Positions 16,942-22,820 of a DNA stretch of 23,572 nt are shown piece after piece. The translations under genes and the position numbers were made by a program. A model generated the notes under the pieces. The model saw only the letters and a list, made by a program, of their open reading frames with translations. It made no database searches and was not told where the DNA came from. Source of the stretch: Cyanobacteria bacterium UBA2855 (GTDB lineage: Bacteria; Cyanobacteriota; Vampirovibrionia; Gastranaerophilales; Gastranaerophilaceae); contig DEFJ01000025.1 in the NCBI GenBank assembly GCA_002350725.1, forward strand, positions 141,922 to 165,493. The letters run 5' to 3'. The first letter of the stretch is position 1. Each line of letters begins with the position of its first letter.

Positions 16942-17748
16942 ATGACAGATATAAATAAGCTAAAAGAAAAATTAACCGCTCAAAGATTGAGAAATGAAGC
17001 TCAAGGTGTTTTTGATATAAAAAATAATAAACAAGTTCAAAAAGATTTCAACGATGAAATGGTAAGTAAAACGTGGAAATATCAGAAAAGGTTTGGTTTT
17101 GAGACCAATCCCAAAAAAGGTCATGAATTTTGGAATGTTGAAGCAGATGCTTTTAAACATGCATTTGGCAGTGCTATTATGTACTTTAGATATGGTAATT
17201 TGGGAAGCACCTTAGCTGGGATATATCACGAAAGCCAAACAAAAAATAATCCTGAAGGCGAATGGAACATGGACTCTTGGAATAATGAACAAGGAAGAAA
17301 GGTCGCTCAAGAGATTGTAGAAGAATATGGTAAAGATTTTTACGATAAAAATCCTGAAAAATGTGAAAATATAATGGCAGCTAAAATTGTATCCAGAATG
17401 AAAAGCGGAGAATTAATAACTCACCCTAAAGATAAAAGAAAATACCGTGGTCCGATAGAAACCGTATATAAAAAAGTGACTGATAAAAGAGATAATTCTG
17501 GAACTAAAAACACAACAGGACAGGCTACCACTATTAATAATTCTTCCTCAAACAAACAACCCGTCAGCCATCCTAAACAAAAATCAGAATCGCAAAAAAA
17601 TTTCTCCGATATATTAAGACAAAAGTTCAAATCTATAAAATCAGAAAATAATCAAAAACTTAGCAGAATATTTAAGTCAAATCAAAATAGCGGTAATGGG
17701 CATTGGGTCACAATGAACGGGGCTCATGTTTTTATTGAAGACAAGTAA
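16942..17748 (+). CDS. DUF6973-like domain protein with a GHWVT...HVFI tail
   Basis: A 268-residue protein. Residues about 60-125 match the pattern I associate with the DUF6973 domain: EADAFKHAF (67-75), YHE (95-97) and NMDSWNNEQGR (109-119). The conserved His, Glu, Asp and Asn look like a metal or catalytic site; such domains often occur as C-terminal parts of secreted polymorphic-toxin-like proteins, but the activity is unproven. Residues about 195-240 are a Ser/Asn/Lys linker. The last 16 residues, GHWVTMNGAHVFIEDK, match a short tail motif I recall from phage head-morphogenesis and toxin-like proteins. The start at 16942 is set by AAAGGAG 9 bases upstream; an in-frame TTG at 16891 was rejected. 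The gene lies between R1 and R2 and may have been acquired. Confidence 0.7.
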   Translation: MTDINKLKEKLTAQRLRNEAQGVFDIKNNKQVQKDFNDEMVSKTWKYQKRFGFETNPKKGHEFWNVEADAFKHAFGSAIMYFRYGNLGSTLAGIYHESQTKNNPEGEWNMDSWNNEQGRKVAQEIVEEYGKDFYDKNPEKCENIMAAKIVSRMKSGELITHPKDKRKYRGPIETVYKKVTDKRDNSGTKNTTGQATTINNSSSNKQPVSHPKQKSESQKNFSDILRQKFKSIKSENNQKLSRIFKSNQNSGNGHWVTMNGAHVFIEDK

Positions 17749-17789
17749 TATATTTATCAATAGACGGATTAAAACTCTTACCTATCAAT

Positions 17790-17827
17790 ATTAAAGTCCA
17801 GATGCCTTTGGACATCTGGACTTTAAT
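17790..17827. terminator. Strong hairpin beside R2
   Basis: A perfect 15-bp stem, ATTAAAGTCCAGATG with CATCTGGACTTTAAT, plus two further pairs around the loop. It lies 41 bases after the DUF6973-like gene and touches the CGGAAAAGGTGG sequence that copies the tRNA-Ser 3' end. T runs are poor on both sides, so it may be a terminator or a processing/structural hairpin. Confidence 0.65.
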
Positions 17828-17843
17828 TCGGAAAAGGTGGCAT
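17826..17843. repeat. Partial duplicate of the tRNA-Ser 3' end
   Basis: ATTCGGAAAAGGTGGCAT matches 17 of 18 bases with 18031-18048, the 3' acceptor end of tRNA-Ser plus adjacent bases, in the same orientation 205 bp away. This is what a site-specific integration into a tRNA gene leaves behind, but no integrase is present. Confidence 0.6.
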
Positions 17844-17931
17844 CGTCTTGCTCGGGCGCGTATAACGTGTCTACGGATTTTGACATCAAGAATTTCATTC
17901 TTTCGTCAAAAGTCCTCCGCACTCAGCGCCC
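17836..17931. repeat. Structured element, copy R2
   Basis: Second copy of the element at 16135-16234. The central hairpin is TTTTGAC (17878-17884) with GTCAAAA (17905-17911), and inside it AAGAAT with ATTCTT around a TTC triloop. GGA and TCC extend the helix with the same bulged G as R1. The outer helix is GGGCGC (17854-17859) with GCGCCC (17926-17931). The last strand can pair instead with GCGCTGA downstream (17934-17940), so two folds compete. The stem sequences differ from R1 while pairing is kept. It lies between a tRNA 3'-end copy and tRNA-Ser. Function unknown. Confidence 0.7.
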
Positions 17932-17939
17932 TCGCGCTG

Positions 17940-17972
17940 AACCCACAGACAAAACTTCGTTTTGTGTGGGTT
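17940..17972. repeat. Hairpin between R2 and tRNA-Ser
   Basis: AACCCACA and CAAAAC pair with GTTTTG and TGTGGGTT (14 bp) around a TTC triloop, with a 2-nt bulge. It has the same triloop as R1 and R2. No T run follows, so it is not an obvious terminator. Confidence 0.6.
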
Positions 17973-17993
17973 AAATTCTAATACTCTATACAC

Positions 17994-18033
17994 AATGATA
18001 GCCGACATATCTAAAGATATATCGGCTATCATT
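17994..18033 (-). terminator. Long hairpin touching the tRNA-Ser 3' end
   Basis: A 19-bp inverted repeat (arms 17994-18012 and 18015-18033, one mismatch) with a 2-nt loop begins exactly where the tRNA ends. There is no T tract, so it may be a 3' processing signal rather than a simple terminator. Confidence 0.6.
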
Positions 18034-18122
18034 CGGAAAAGGTGGGATTTGAACCCACGGTGCAGGTAGCCCCACACAACACCTTAGCAGGGTGCCGCCT
18101 TAAGCCACTCGGCCACTTTTCC
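18034..18122 (-). tRNA. tRNA-Ser(GCU)
   Basis: An 89-nt class-II tRNA with a long variable arm. The acceptor GGAAAAG pairs with CTTTTCC and the discriminator is G. The anticodon loop is CTGCTAA with anticodon GCT, reading AGC and AGU, and the T arm contains GGTTCAAATCC. CCA is not encoded. A promoter lies about 48 bases upstream on the minus strand and a 19-bp hairpin follows directly. Confidence 0.95.
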
Positions 18123-18169
18123 TCTTATTCACTTGTCATGGGAAAAGTCACGCCCCTCCCACGTTTTTA

Positions 18170-18197
18170 ATAATAGCATAAAATTTTTATTTTGCAA
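18170..18197 (-). promoter_or_regulatory. Promoter of tRNA-Ser
   Basis: Minus strand: TTGCAA (18192-18197), 16-base spacer, and TATTAT (18170-18175) preceded by TGC, giving an extended -10. The ~40-nt leader begins with a GC-rich CGTGGGAGGGGCGTG stretch. Confidence 0.65.
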
Positions 18198-18349
18198 TAA
18201 ATTTTAATTTTTCACACTTTCAACTTACAAAAACAACTACTCTTCACTTCACCCTTTACAACAATTTTATTTTGCACGAAAAAACATATATATAGAGGAT
18301 TTTATAACATTATCACTGCGCTATAAGTATCATGTCGAGTATTATAAGG

Positions 18350-18355
18350 AGGTTT
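18350..18355 (+). promoter_or_regulatory. Strong ribosome-binding site of the LRR-like gene
   Basis: AAGGAGG lies about 7-8 bases before the ATG at 18361, one of the best ribosome-binding sites in the window. The gene is likely well translated. The 230 bases upstream are AT-rich with no promoter I can fix. Confidence 0.7.
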
Positions 18356-18360
18356 TTAAA

Positions 18361-18930
18361 ATGCGAGGCAAAACTAACAGATACGAAGAATTAATCAAAA
18401 ACTACACAGAAGGAGATTTAGATTTATCAGGCTGCGATATGAAGCACCTTGAATTAGATCACGTTAGCGGAAGTCTTAATCTTTCTAAGGCTAACATTGG
18501 TACATTATCTATCGGATGGGTTAGCAACCAATTAAATATGAGCGGTGCCGAAATAAAGAATATTACAAATCCTATTGATGCCGAAAGTGTTATTATGGCA
18601 GGTGCAAATATTAAAAAATTACCTGCTCACGTTTACACTAACTACTTCGACATTTCAAGAAGCAATATTTCTAAATTAAATACTGAAATTAGAGCAAACA
18701 CTCTCAATATAAGAAGTACAAAAGTTGAATCACTTCCTAAAGATTTAAGGGTAAAAAGATTGATTGTTGATTCAAAAACAGCTAAAAACATGTCCCTGAT
18801 GACTCTTAGAAATTGCGACTCAATTGAAATGGACAGCGTTGTATATTCATCATCAACAATGAGTGCTTCTATGGGTGATTACAATTTCTGCAGCGTTGCG
18901 GAAACTTGCGAAAATTATTGTAGAGCATAA
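18361..18930 (+). CDS. Leucine-rich-repeat-like protein
   Basis: A 189-residue protein made mostly of six to seven degenerate repeats of 19-22 residues, from about residue 18 to 135. They carry the pattern LxLSxxxIxxL, with later copies adding LPxxV/L (KKLPAHVY, ESLPKDLR), as in the short bacterial LRR type. It should form a small solenoid for protein binding. The C-terminal ~50 residues are Ser/Met/Cys-rich and end in CSVAETCENYCRA with three cysteines. There is no signal peptide, membrane segment or enzyme domain, so an adaptor or host-interaction role is possible but unproven. A terminator follows closely and the gene is a single unit. Confidence 0.75.
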   Translation: MRGKTNRYEELIKNYTEGDLDLSGCDMKHLELDHVSGSLNLSKANIGTLSIGWVSNQLNMSGAEIKNITNPIDAESVIMAGANIKKLPAHVYTNYFDISRSNISKLNTEIRANTLNIRSTKVESLPKDLRVKRLIVDSKTAKNMSLMTLRNCDSIEMDSVVYSSSTMSASMGDYNFCSVAETCENYCRA

Positions 18931-18952
18931 AATTATAAATAAATTAATTAAT

Positions 18953-18986
18953 AAAAACGGCTATATTTAATCTTATAGCCGTTTTT
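18953..18986 (+). terminator. Terminator after the LRR-like gene
   Basis: A 13-bp stem AAAAACGGCTATA/TATAGCCGTTTTT with an 8-nt loop and a T tract. The TATAAT of the next gene (18991-18996) begins 4 bases later. Confidence 0.9.
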
Positions 18987-18990
18987 GTTA

Positions 18991-18996
18991 TATAAT
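18991..18996 (+). promoter_or_regulatory. -10 box of the PHP-family gene
   Basis: TATAAT directly after the terminator tail and ahead of an AGGAGG ribosome-binding site at 19006-19011. That site lies 13 bases before the ATG, longer than usual. Confidence 0.5.
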
Positions 18997-19024
18997 TAAA
19001 TCAAGAGGAGGAAATATTCAAAAA

Positions 19025-19810
19025 ATGTTGGCAGATTATCACATGCACACAAGTTTCAGTGACGATTCGGTTTACCCTATGAAAGATTGTATAAATAGGG
19101 CGATTTTATTAGGCTTTGACGAAATATGTTTTACGGAACACATTGATTACGGCTGCGTTAACGCATATTGTTGTGATTGCCAAACTTACCTTGATACCGT
19201 ACGCAAATATCAAAAAGAATATTCCGACAAAATTACCATAAAATACGGAATTGAATTTGGTGCACAAGCTCGCCACAAAAAATATTTTAAAGAAATTTTT
19301 GACAAATACCCGTTCGATTTTGTACTGCTTTCTTTTCATCAAGTTGATGATAAAGAGTTGTGGAATCAGGATTTTCAAACCGGAAAAACTCAAGAAGAAT
19401 ATAACAGAATTTATTTTGAAGAAATGCTCAAAACGTCACAAGCATTCGATTTTTACAGCGTACTTGCCCATATTGATTTGATGCGAAGGTACGACCCAAA
19501 TGGTGAATATCCGTTTGAAAAATCAAGAGAAATTATCGAAGAAATATTAAAACACGTGATTGCAAGCGGTAAAGGAATTGAAGTAAACACATCTTCATTC
19601 AGATATAAATTAAATGATTTGTGTCCTGCAACCCCTATCATAAAATTATACAAAGAATTAGGCGGAGAAATTATCACAATAGGTTCGGATTCTCACAGAG
19701 AAACCCAAGTCGGAGATCACGTCAGAGAAGTTAGAGAAATCCTCAAATCTATGGGATATAAATATTTTACAACCTTTGACAAAATGGTTCCAAAATTCCA
19801 TGAGCTTTAA
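19025..19810 (+). CDS. PHP-domain histidinol-phosphatase-like protein (HisJ type)
   Basis: A 261-residue metal-dependent phosphoesterase of the PHP superfamily, closest to histidinol-phosphatase HisJ, which removes phosphate in the eighth step of histidine synthesis. Metal-binding motifs in order: DYHMHTSFSDDS at 4-15, FTEHIDYG, GIEFG, SFHQV, LAHIDLMRRY, EVNTSSFRY and GSDSHRETQVGDH. Length fits the family. No his genes are adjacent, so the substrate could also be another sugar or nucleotide phosphate. Confidence 0.85.
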   Translation: MLADYHMHTSFSDDSVYPMKDCINRAILLGFDEICFTEHIDYGCVNAYCCDCQTYLDTVRKYQKEYSDKITIKYGIEFGAQARHKKYFKEIFDKYPFDFVLLSFHQVDDKELWNQDFQTGKTQEEYNRIYFEEMLKTSQAFDFYSVLAHIDLMRRYDPNGEYPFEKSREIIEEILKHVIASGKGIEVNTSSFRYKLNDLCPATPIIKLYKELGGEIITIGSDSHRETQVGDHVREVREILKSMGYKYFTTFDKMVPKFHEL

Positions 19811-19822
19811 TTAAAAAACGCA

Positions 19823-19845
19823 AAGGGGGTAAAATTTACCCCCTT
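19823..19845. terminator. Bidirectional terminator
   Basis: AAGGGGGTAAA pairs with TTTACCCCCTT with almost no spacer, between convergent genes. It is flanked by A/T tracts on both sides. Confidence 0.75.
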
Positions 19846-19872
19846 ATACGATTAAATCACTATAAAGATATA

Positions 19873-20364
19873 TTATTTTCTAAGCAATTTGCTTAATCTT
19901 GTATATTCAATTCTGCTATCGTGTTCAGCAATAGCTTCTTTCAATGTCTTAATTGCAGATTCGAAAATTGTTGAACCATCCTCAACAAAAATTTCTTTTG
20001 ATACAAACTGATTTTTTGCACCCAAAGCCCAATTGAAGAACGTTTTTATAGGATTTTTAGTTCTTTTTGGTATAGCGCTCACAGCTACTTTATATGCGCT
20101 GTTATCACCTTTTAAATCAATATTAACATTGTAGCCCTTTGATATTTCTTCTAAAGTATCTCTTATAGGAAGAACAAGCGGTTCTGCTTTTTTAGTAAAC
20201 CATAATGAGCGTTCACCCATCATAGGTGTTGTTCTTTTACTCACTGCTTGCTCAAATTCAGGTGTATTTGCTTTGTAACCTAATTTGCTAGTTGATTCTC
20301 TTTTCTCAACATTTGCTTGAAAAGCAAGTCTATTGTTGAAATTTTGAGCTTTTACAATTTTCAT
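19873..20364 (-). CDS. Tagged protein of unknown function
   Basis: A 163-residue basic, soluble protein. It starts MKIVKAQNFNNRLAFQANVE, which fits the tag pattern of the downstream cluster (basic/Gln start, Asn-rich middle, F-Q-A-N end) though its first residues differ from MQxQRVQ. The rest has an alpha/beta middle (INIDLKGDNSAYKVAVSAIP-like) and no motif I recognise. An AAAGGAGA ribosome-binding site precedes the ATG. The 42-bp box lies 26 bases upstream and touches the stop codon of the zincin-like gene. Confidence 0.75.
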   Translation of the reverse strand: MKIVKAQNFNNRLAFQANVEKRESTSKLGYKANTPEFEQAVSKRTTPMMGERSLWFTKKAEPLVLPIRDTLEEISKGYNVNIDLKGDNSAYKVAVSAIPKRTKNPIKTFFNWALGAKNQFVSKEIFVEDGSTIFESAIKTLKEAIAEHDSRIEYTRLSKLLRK

Positions 20365-20390
20365 CTACATTTCTCCTTTTTATTTTGCAT

Positions 20391-20432
20391 GCTATATCAT
20401 ATTATAAAACCCGTAAAAATAAATTTTGCTAT
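20391..20432 (-). promoter_or_regulatory. 42-bp promoter-like box, copy A
   Basis: On the minus strand it begins ATAGCAAAATTTA, continues TTTTTACGGG and TTTTATAAT, and ends ATATAGC. It matches copy C at 41 of 42 positions and copy B at most positions, with no gaps. TATAAT at box positions 27-32 is a plausible -10. ATAGC occurs at both ends as a direct repeat. Confidence 0.75.
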
Positions 20433-21134
20433 CTAAAACGGCAAATCATCATCATTTCCCCATTCAAATTCATTCTTCGGTTCAATTTCCTGCTGATTTG
20501 GTTTAAAATCTTTTAGTTTCGCATAAGTTGAAGGATAGTTTTCCTTAAAGAAATTCGGGTTCTTCGCACTGCCTTTATATCCGCTACCCCACAAGCCACC
20601 GCCTTTTTGAGCCCACGCAATAATATCCGCAAAAACTTCATTAATCCTGTAATCATCAATGGGGTTTATTAAGAGGTTTTTTAAGTCATAAAGATTTTTG
20701 TAGTTAGGTTCTTCATACGGAAATTTTGCACCGTCTTCAAATATATGCTGAACATAATCAAATTTATCTGCAAGTTTTTCGCTGTTAACTATTCCATGCG
20801 AGATTTCGTGATTAATAACTCTTTGCAAATCATTATCTTCTATTTTCGGTGTAAAAACAAAAAACTTGAACATAGGATGACCGCATGTAACTGCATCCCA
20901 ATCGGGTGCGTGGTCAGGAATTGAAAGACGGTCAAATGTATCTTGTATAGATTCTGAACAGAAAAGGTTATATTTATTTTTAATTAATGGCTCTTGCCAT
21001 TCGTCAGGCAATGATTCCAAACATTTATCTACTTTTTTGACAAATTCGGAACTTACATTTTTTGTTCTATAAATAGGATATTTCATCCCGAAGTTAGTGT
21101 TGTAATTATTGTTTTGTACTCTTTGTATTTGCAT
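20433..21134 (-). CDS. Tagged zincin-like metalloprotease
   Basis: A 233-residue protein with a HExxH zinc site, HEISH at 109-113, and a likely third ligand Glu166 in NEVFADIIAW, the spacing seen in gluzincin-type peptidases such as the anthrax lethal-factor family. The N-terminus MQIQRVQNNNYNTNFGMK is the cluster tag. The tail is acidic and ends DDDLPF. There is no Sec signal peptide. The 42-bp box is 17 bases upstream and AAGAGGT serves as ribosome-binding site. The protease call rests on the motif and its second-half Glu; the target is unknown, and an exported effector is one possibility. Confidence 0.75.
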   Translation of the reverse strand: MQIQRVQNNNYNTNFGMKYPIYRTKNVSSEFVKKVDKCLESLPDEWQEPLIKNKYNLFCSESIQDTFDRLSIPDHAPDWDAVTCGHPMFKFFVFTPKIEDNDLQRVINHEISHGIVNSEKLADKFDYVQHIFEDGAKFPYEEPNYKNLYDLKNLLINPIDDYRINEVFADIIAWAQKGGGLWGSGYKGSAKNPNFFKENYPSTYAKLKDFKPNQQEIEPKNEFEWGNDDDLPF

Positions 21135-21151
21135 TAATATACCTCTTTTAT

Positions 21152-21193
21152 GCTATATATAATTACAAAACCCCTAAAAAAATTTTTTGCTAT
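21152..21193 (-). promoter_or_regulatory. 42-bp promoter-like box, copy B
   Basis: Same layout as copies A and C: it begins ATAGCAAAAAATT, has AGGGGTTTTGTAAT, and ends ATATATAGC. It lies 17 bases before the zincin-like gene. Its -10 reads TGTAAT. Confidence 0.7.
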
Positions 21194-21199
21194 TTTGTA

Positions 21200-21241
21200 T
21201 TGGCAAAAAATATTTTTTTGAGTTTTATGTATAAATAGTAA
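21200..21241 (+). promoter_or_regulatory. Diverged, oppositely oriented copy D of the 42-bp box
   Basis: On the plus strand it reads TTGGCAAAAAATATTTT, then TTTGAGTTTTATG, in gapless alignment with copy B over the first 27 positions. It then diverges. It is 24 bases upstream of the untagged gene at 21266, head-to-head with copy B, 6 bases apart. Confidence 0.5.
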
Positions 21242-21265
21242 GAATAGATTAATGCGGAGAATATT

Positions 21266-21760
21266 ATGAAAATTACTTTTATAGATTCAAAACCTAAACA
21301 ATATTTATATGACCATTTAACACAGTCGGGTATAAATATAGTTCATAATAAAGAATTGGAAGCATTAAGAGATTGCTTGAGAAAAAAGAATTCAGAAAAA
21401 AGTGTTGAAGGGTTTTTCGTTGTATTAAATGAAACACCTGTTAATAAAAATAAGCATTGGGGTTTAGTTAATCTTGAAGTTGTCAGTCATTTTAACAGTA
21501 ATAAAAGGAATTTAGCTCCTGAATGGATTAGATGTGCAATATGGCGTGAGGGTGAAGATTTAGGTACATTCTTTGATGTTATTCTTAAAAAATTCAGTAA
21601 AAATAAAAAGCGTGAACACTATACCGATATGAGAAAAATATGCACACAAATTTTAGACGAGTGTAAAAAGTTTGCAGACGGAACTCATGATTCGGGGTTA
21701 TATGAGGCAAAAAATATGTTGAGAGATTTATTAACAAACAGAGGTCGTCGCTGCGAATAA
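21266..21760 (+). CDS. Small protein of unknown function, divergent from zincin-like gene
   Basis: A 164-residue basic soluble protein starting MKITFIDSKPKQYLYDH, without the tag. The N-terminal half looks alpha/beta (VEGFFVVLNETP, HWGLVNLEVVSHF), and the C-terminal half is helical and Lys-rich. I do not recognise the family. A GGAG ribosome-binding site lies 6 bases before the ATG. Its promoter region holds a diverged copy of the 42-bp box, so it may be regulated together with the tagged genes. A shared hairpin separates it from the converging operon. Confidence 0.65.
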   Translation: MKITFIDSKPKQYLYDHLTQSGINIVHNKELEALRDCLRKKNSEKSVEGFFVVLNETPVNKNKHWGLVNLEVVSHFNSNKRNLAPEWIRCAIWREGEDLGTFFDVILKKFSKNKKREHYTDMRKICTQILDECKKFADGTHDSGLYEAKNMLRDLLTNRGRRCE

Positions 21761-21791
21761 AATTACTAAGTAAGTAAATATATAAAAACAG

Positions 21792-21811
21792 GAAGTGAAC
21801 ATCATCACTTC
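21792..21811. terminator. Bidirectional terminator
   Basis: GAAGTGA/TCACTTC, 7 bp with a 6-nt loop, between convergent genes. It abuts the stop codon of the minus-strand gene. The T run is better on the minus strand (CTGTTTTT). Confidence 0.65.
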
Positions 21812-21812
21812 T

Positions 21813-22808
21813 TTAGATAAACATTTTTAAATTTTTCTCTTTAATTAAATCATAAATTGCACAGCGAAAAAGTTTTGATAAAAAAGTCTCCGGAACAGAT
21901 TCTAAGCGTTTAGGATTTTTAATAATATTTACTTTAGGTAAAAGATTCATCAAACTTTTTATTCTTCCGTATTCACTAAATACACGATTATCAAAACATC
22001 TGCCCAGATGAACGTAATCATCCGCTAAAAATTTTTCTTCTGTTGGCATTAAATCAAAAATTTCTGTAAATTTTGTGCTTTTTTCATCAAACCCTAAACC
22101 TTTTAAAATTGATTCTAAATAATATTTGGTTGCTCCGTCACAAACATAATCAGTAAATATTAGTGTTTTACCGGTTCTTTGACTAAAACTGTTATCAACT
22201 CCAAAATATTTAAAGTAGTTTTTCCAATCTTTAACTTCAAATTTTTTTGTTGTCGGATAATCATACCCTCTGCCAATATATTCGGTATAGGAATATGGGA
22301 AATCTTCGGCACAGCCACGAACAGCACTTTTAGAAAAAGGAATTGAGACAGCATCAGCTCCAAGCAAATTCATAGTTTCTACAATGACAGCAGGACTGCG
22401 ACCTATACCGACAAGTTTGTATCCGTTTTTGTATTCCTTATCAAGTTTGTCTTTTGTTTTAAGAGCTATCCTTAATACTCGTTCTGCATCTCGATTTATG
22501 CTCATGTTGTCACGAGTACAATTAGAACTATTATCCTGCTTAAAAGTACCTTTTCTATTCAATATTCCAATGATTCGCCGTTCTTTAGGCGATAAATTTT
22601 GATAATCAGTATATTCAAAGTGCTTTTTATTAAATGTTGGCAAACACTTTGTCTTGGCGATAGCTTCTTCGTATTTATAATTAATCGGATGTTGTCCAAT
22701 ATCACTGCCATTTGGGTCGGACAGAAGGGTTTTAAGGGTTTCCCAACTCTTTTTATTACTTTGAAATGAAATATATGGGTTATTAAATTGTACCCTCTGT
22801 ACTTGCAT
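21813..22808 (-). CDS. Tagged phosphoribosyltransferase-like protein
   Basis: A 331-residue soluble protein. The region about 131-230 fits a type-I phosphoribosyltransferase fold: a strand and turn at KLVGIGRSPAVIVETM (131-146) and the strand-loop TLIFTDYVCDGATK (215-228), which corresponds to the PRPP-binding loop DDvxxTGxT but with Cys-Asp-Gly in place of the usual acidic/Thr-Gly. Catalysis is therefore uncertain. The first 18 residues are the tag MQVQRVQFNNPYISFQSN. It starts 12 bases after the LOG-like gene and shares its promoter; AAGG precedes the ATG. Pairing with a LOG-type enzyme suggests nucleobase or nucleotide exchange chemistry. Confidence 0.65.
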   Translation of the reverse strand: MQVQRVQFNNPYISFQSNKKSWETLKTLLSDPNGSDIGQHPINYKYEEAIAKTKCLPTFNKKHFEYTDYQNLSPKERRIIGILNRKGTFKQDNSSNCTRDNMSINRDAERVLRIALKTKDKLDKEYKNGYKLVGIGRSPAVIVETMNLLGADAVSIPFSKSAVRGCAEDFPYSYTEYIGRGYDYPTTKKFEVKDWKNYFKYFGVDNSFSQRTGKTLIFTDYVCDGATKYYLESILKGLGFDEKSTKFTEIFDLMPTEEKFLADDYVHLGRCFDNRVFSEYGRIKSLMNLLPKVNIIKNPKRLESVPETFLSKLFRCAIYDLIKEKNLKMFI

Positions 22809-22820
22809 TTTATATACCTT

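Noticed and set aside
16135..17931. R1/R2 as integron attC sites
   Set aside because: They flank genes and fold well, but the paired RYYYAAC and GTTRRRY end boxes are not present and no integrase is seen.
17836..17931. R2 as a second tRNA gene
   Set aside because: It keeps the acceptor 3' strand next to it but has no matching 5' GGAAAAG, no GGTTC T loop and no anticodon arm.
17895..18077. Minus-strand frame of 60 residues across R2 and tRNA-Ser
   Set aside because: It overlaps a certain tRNA and structured hairpins and has no coding signal.
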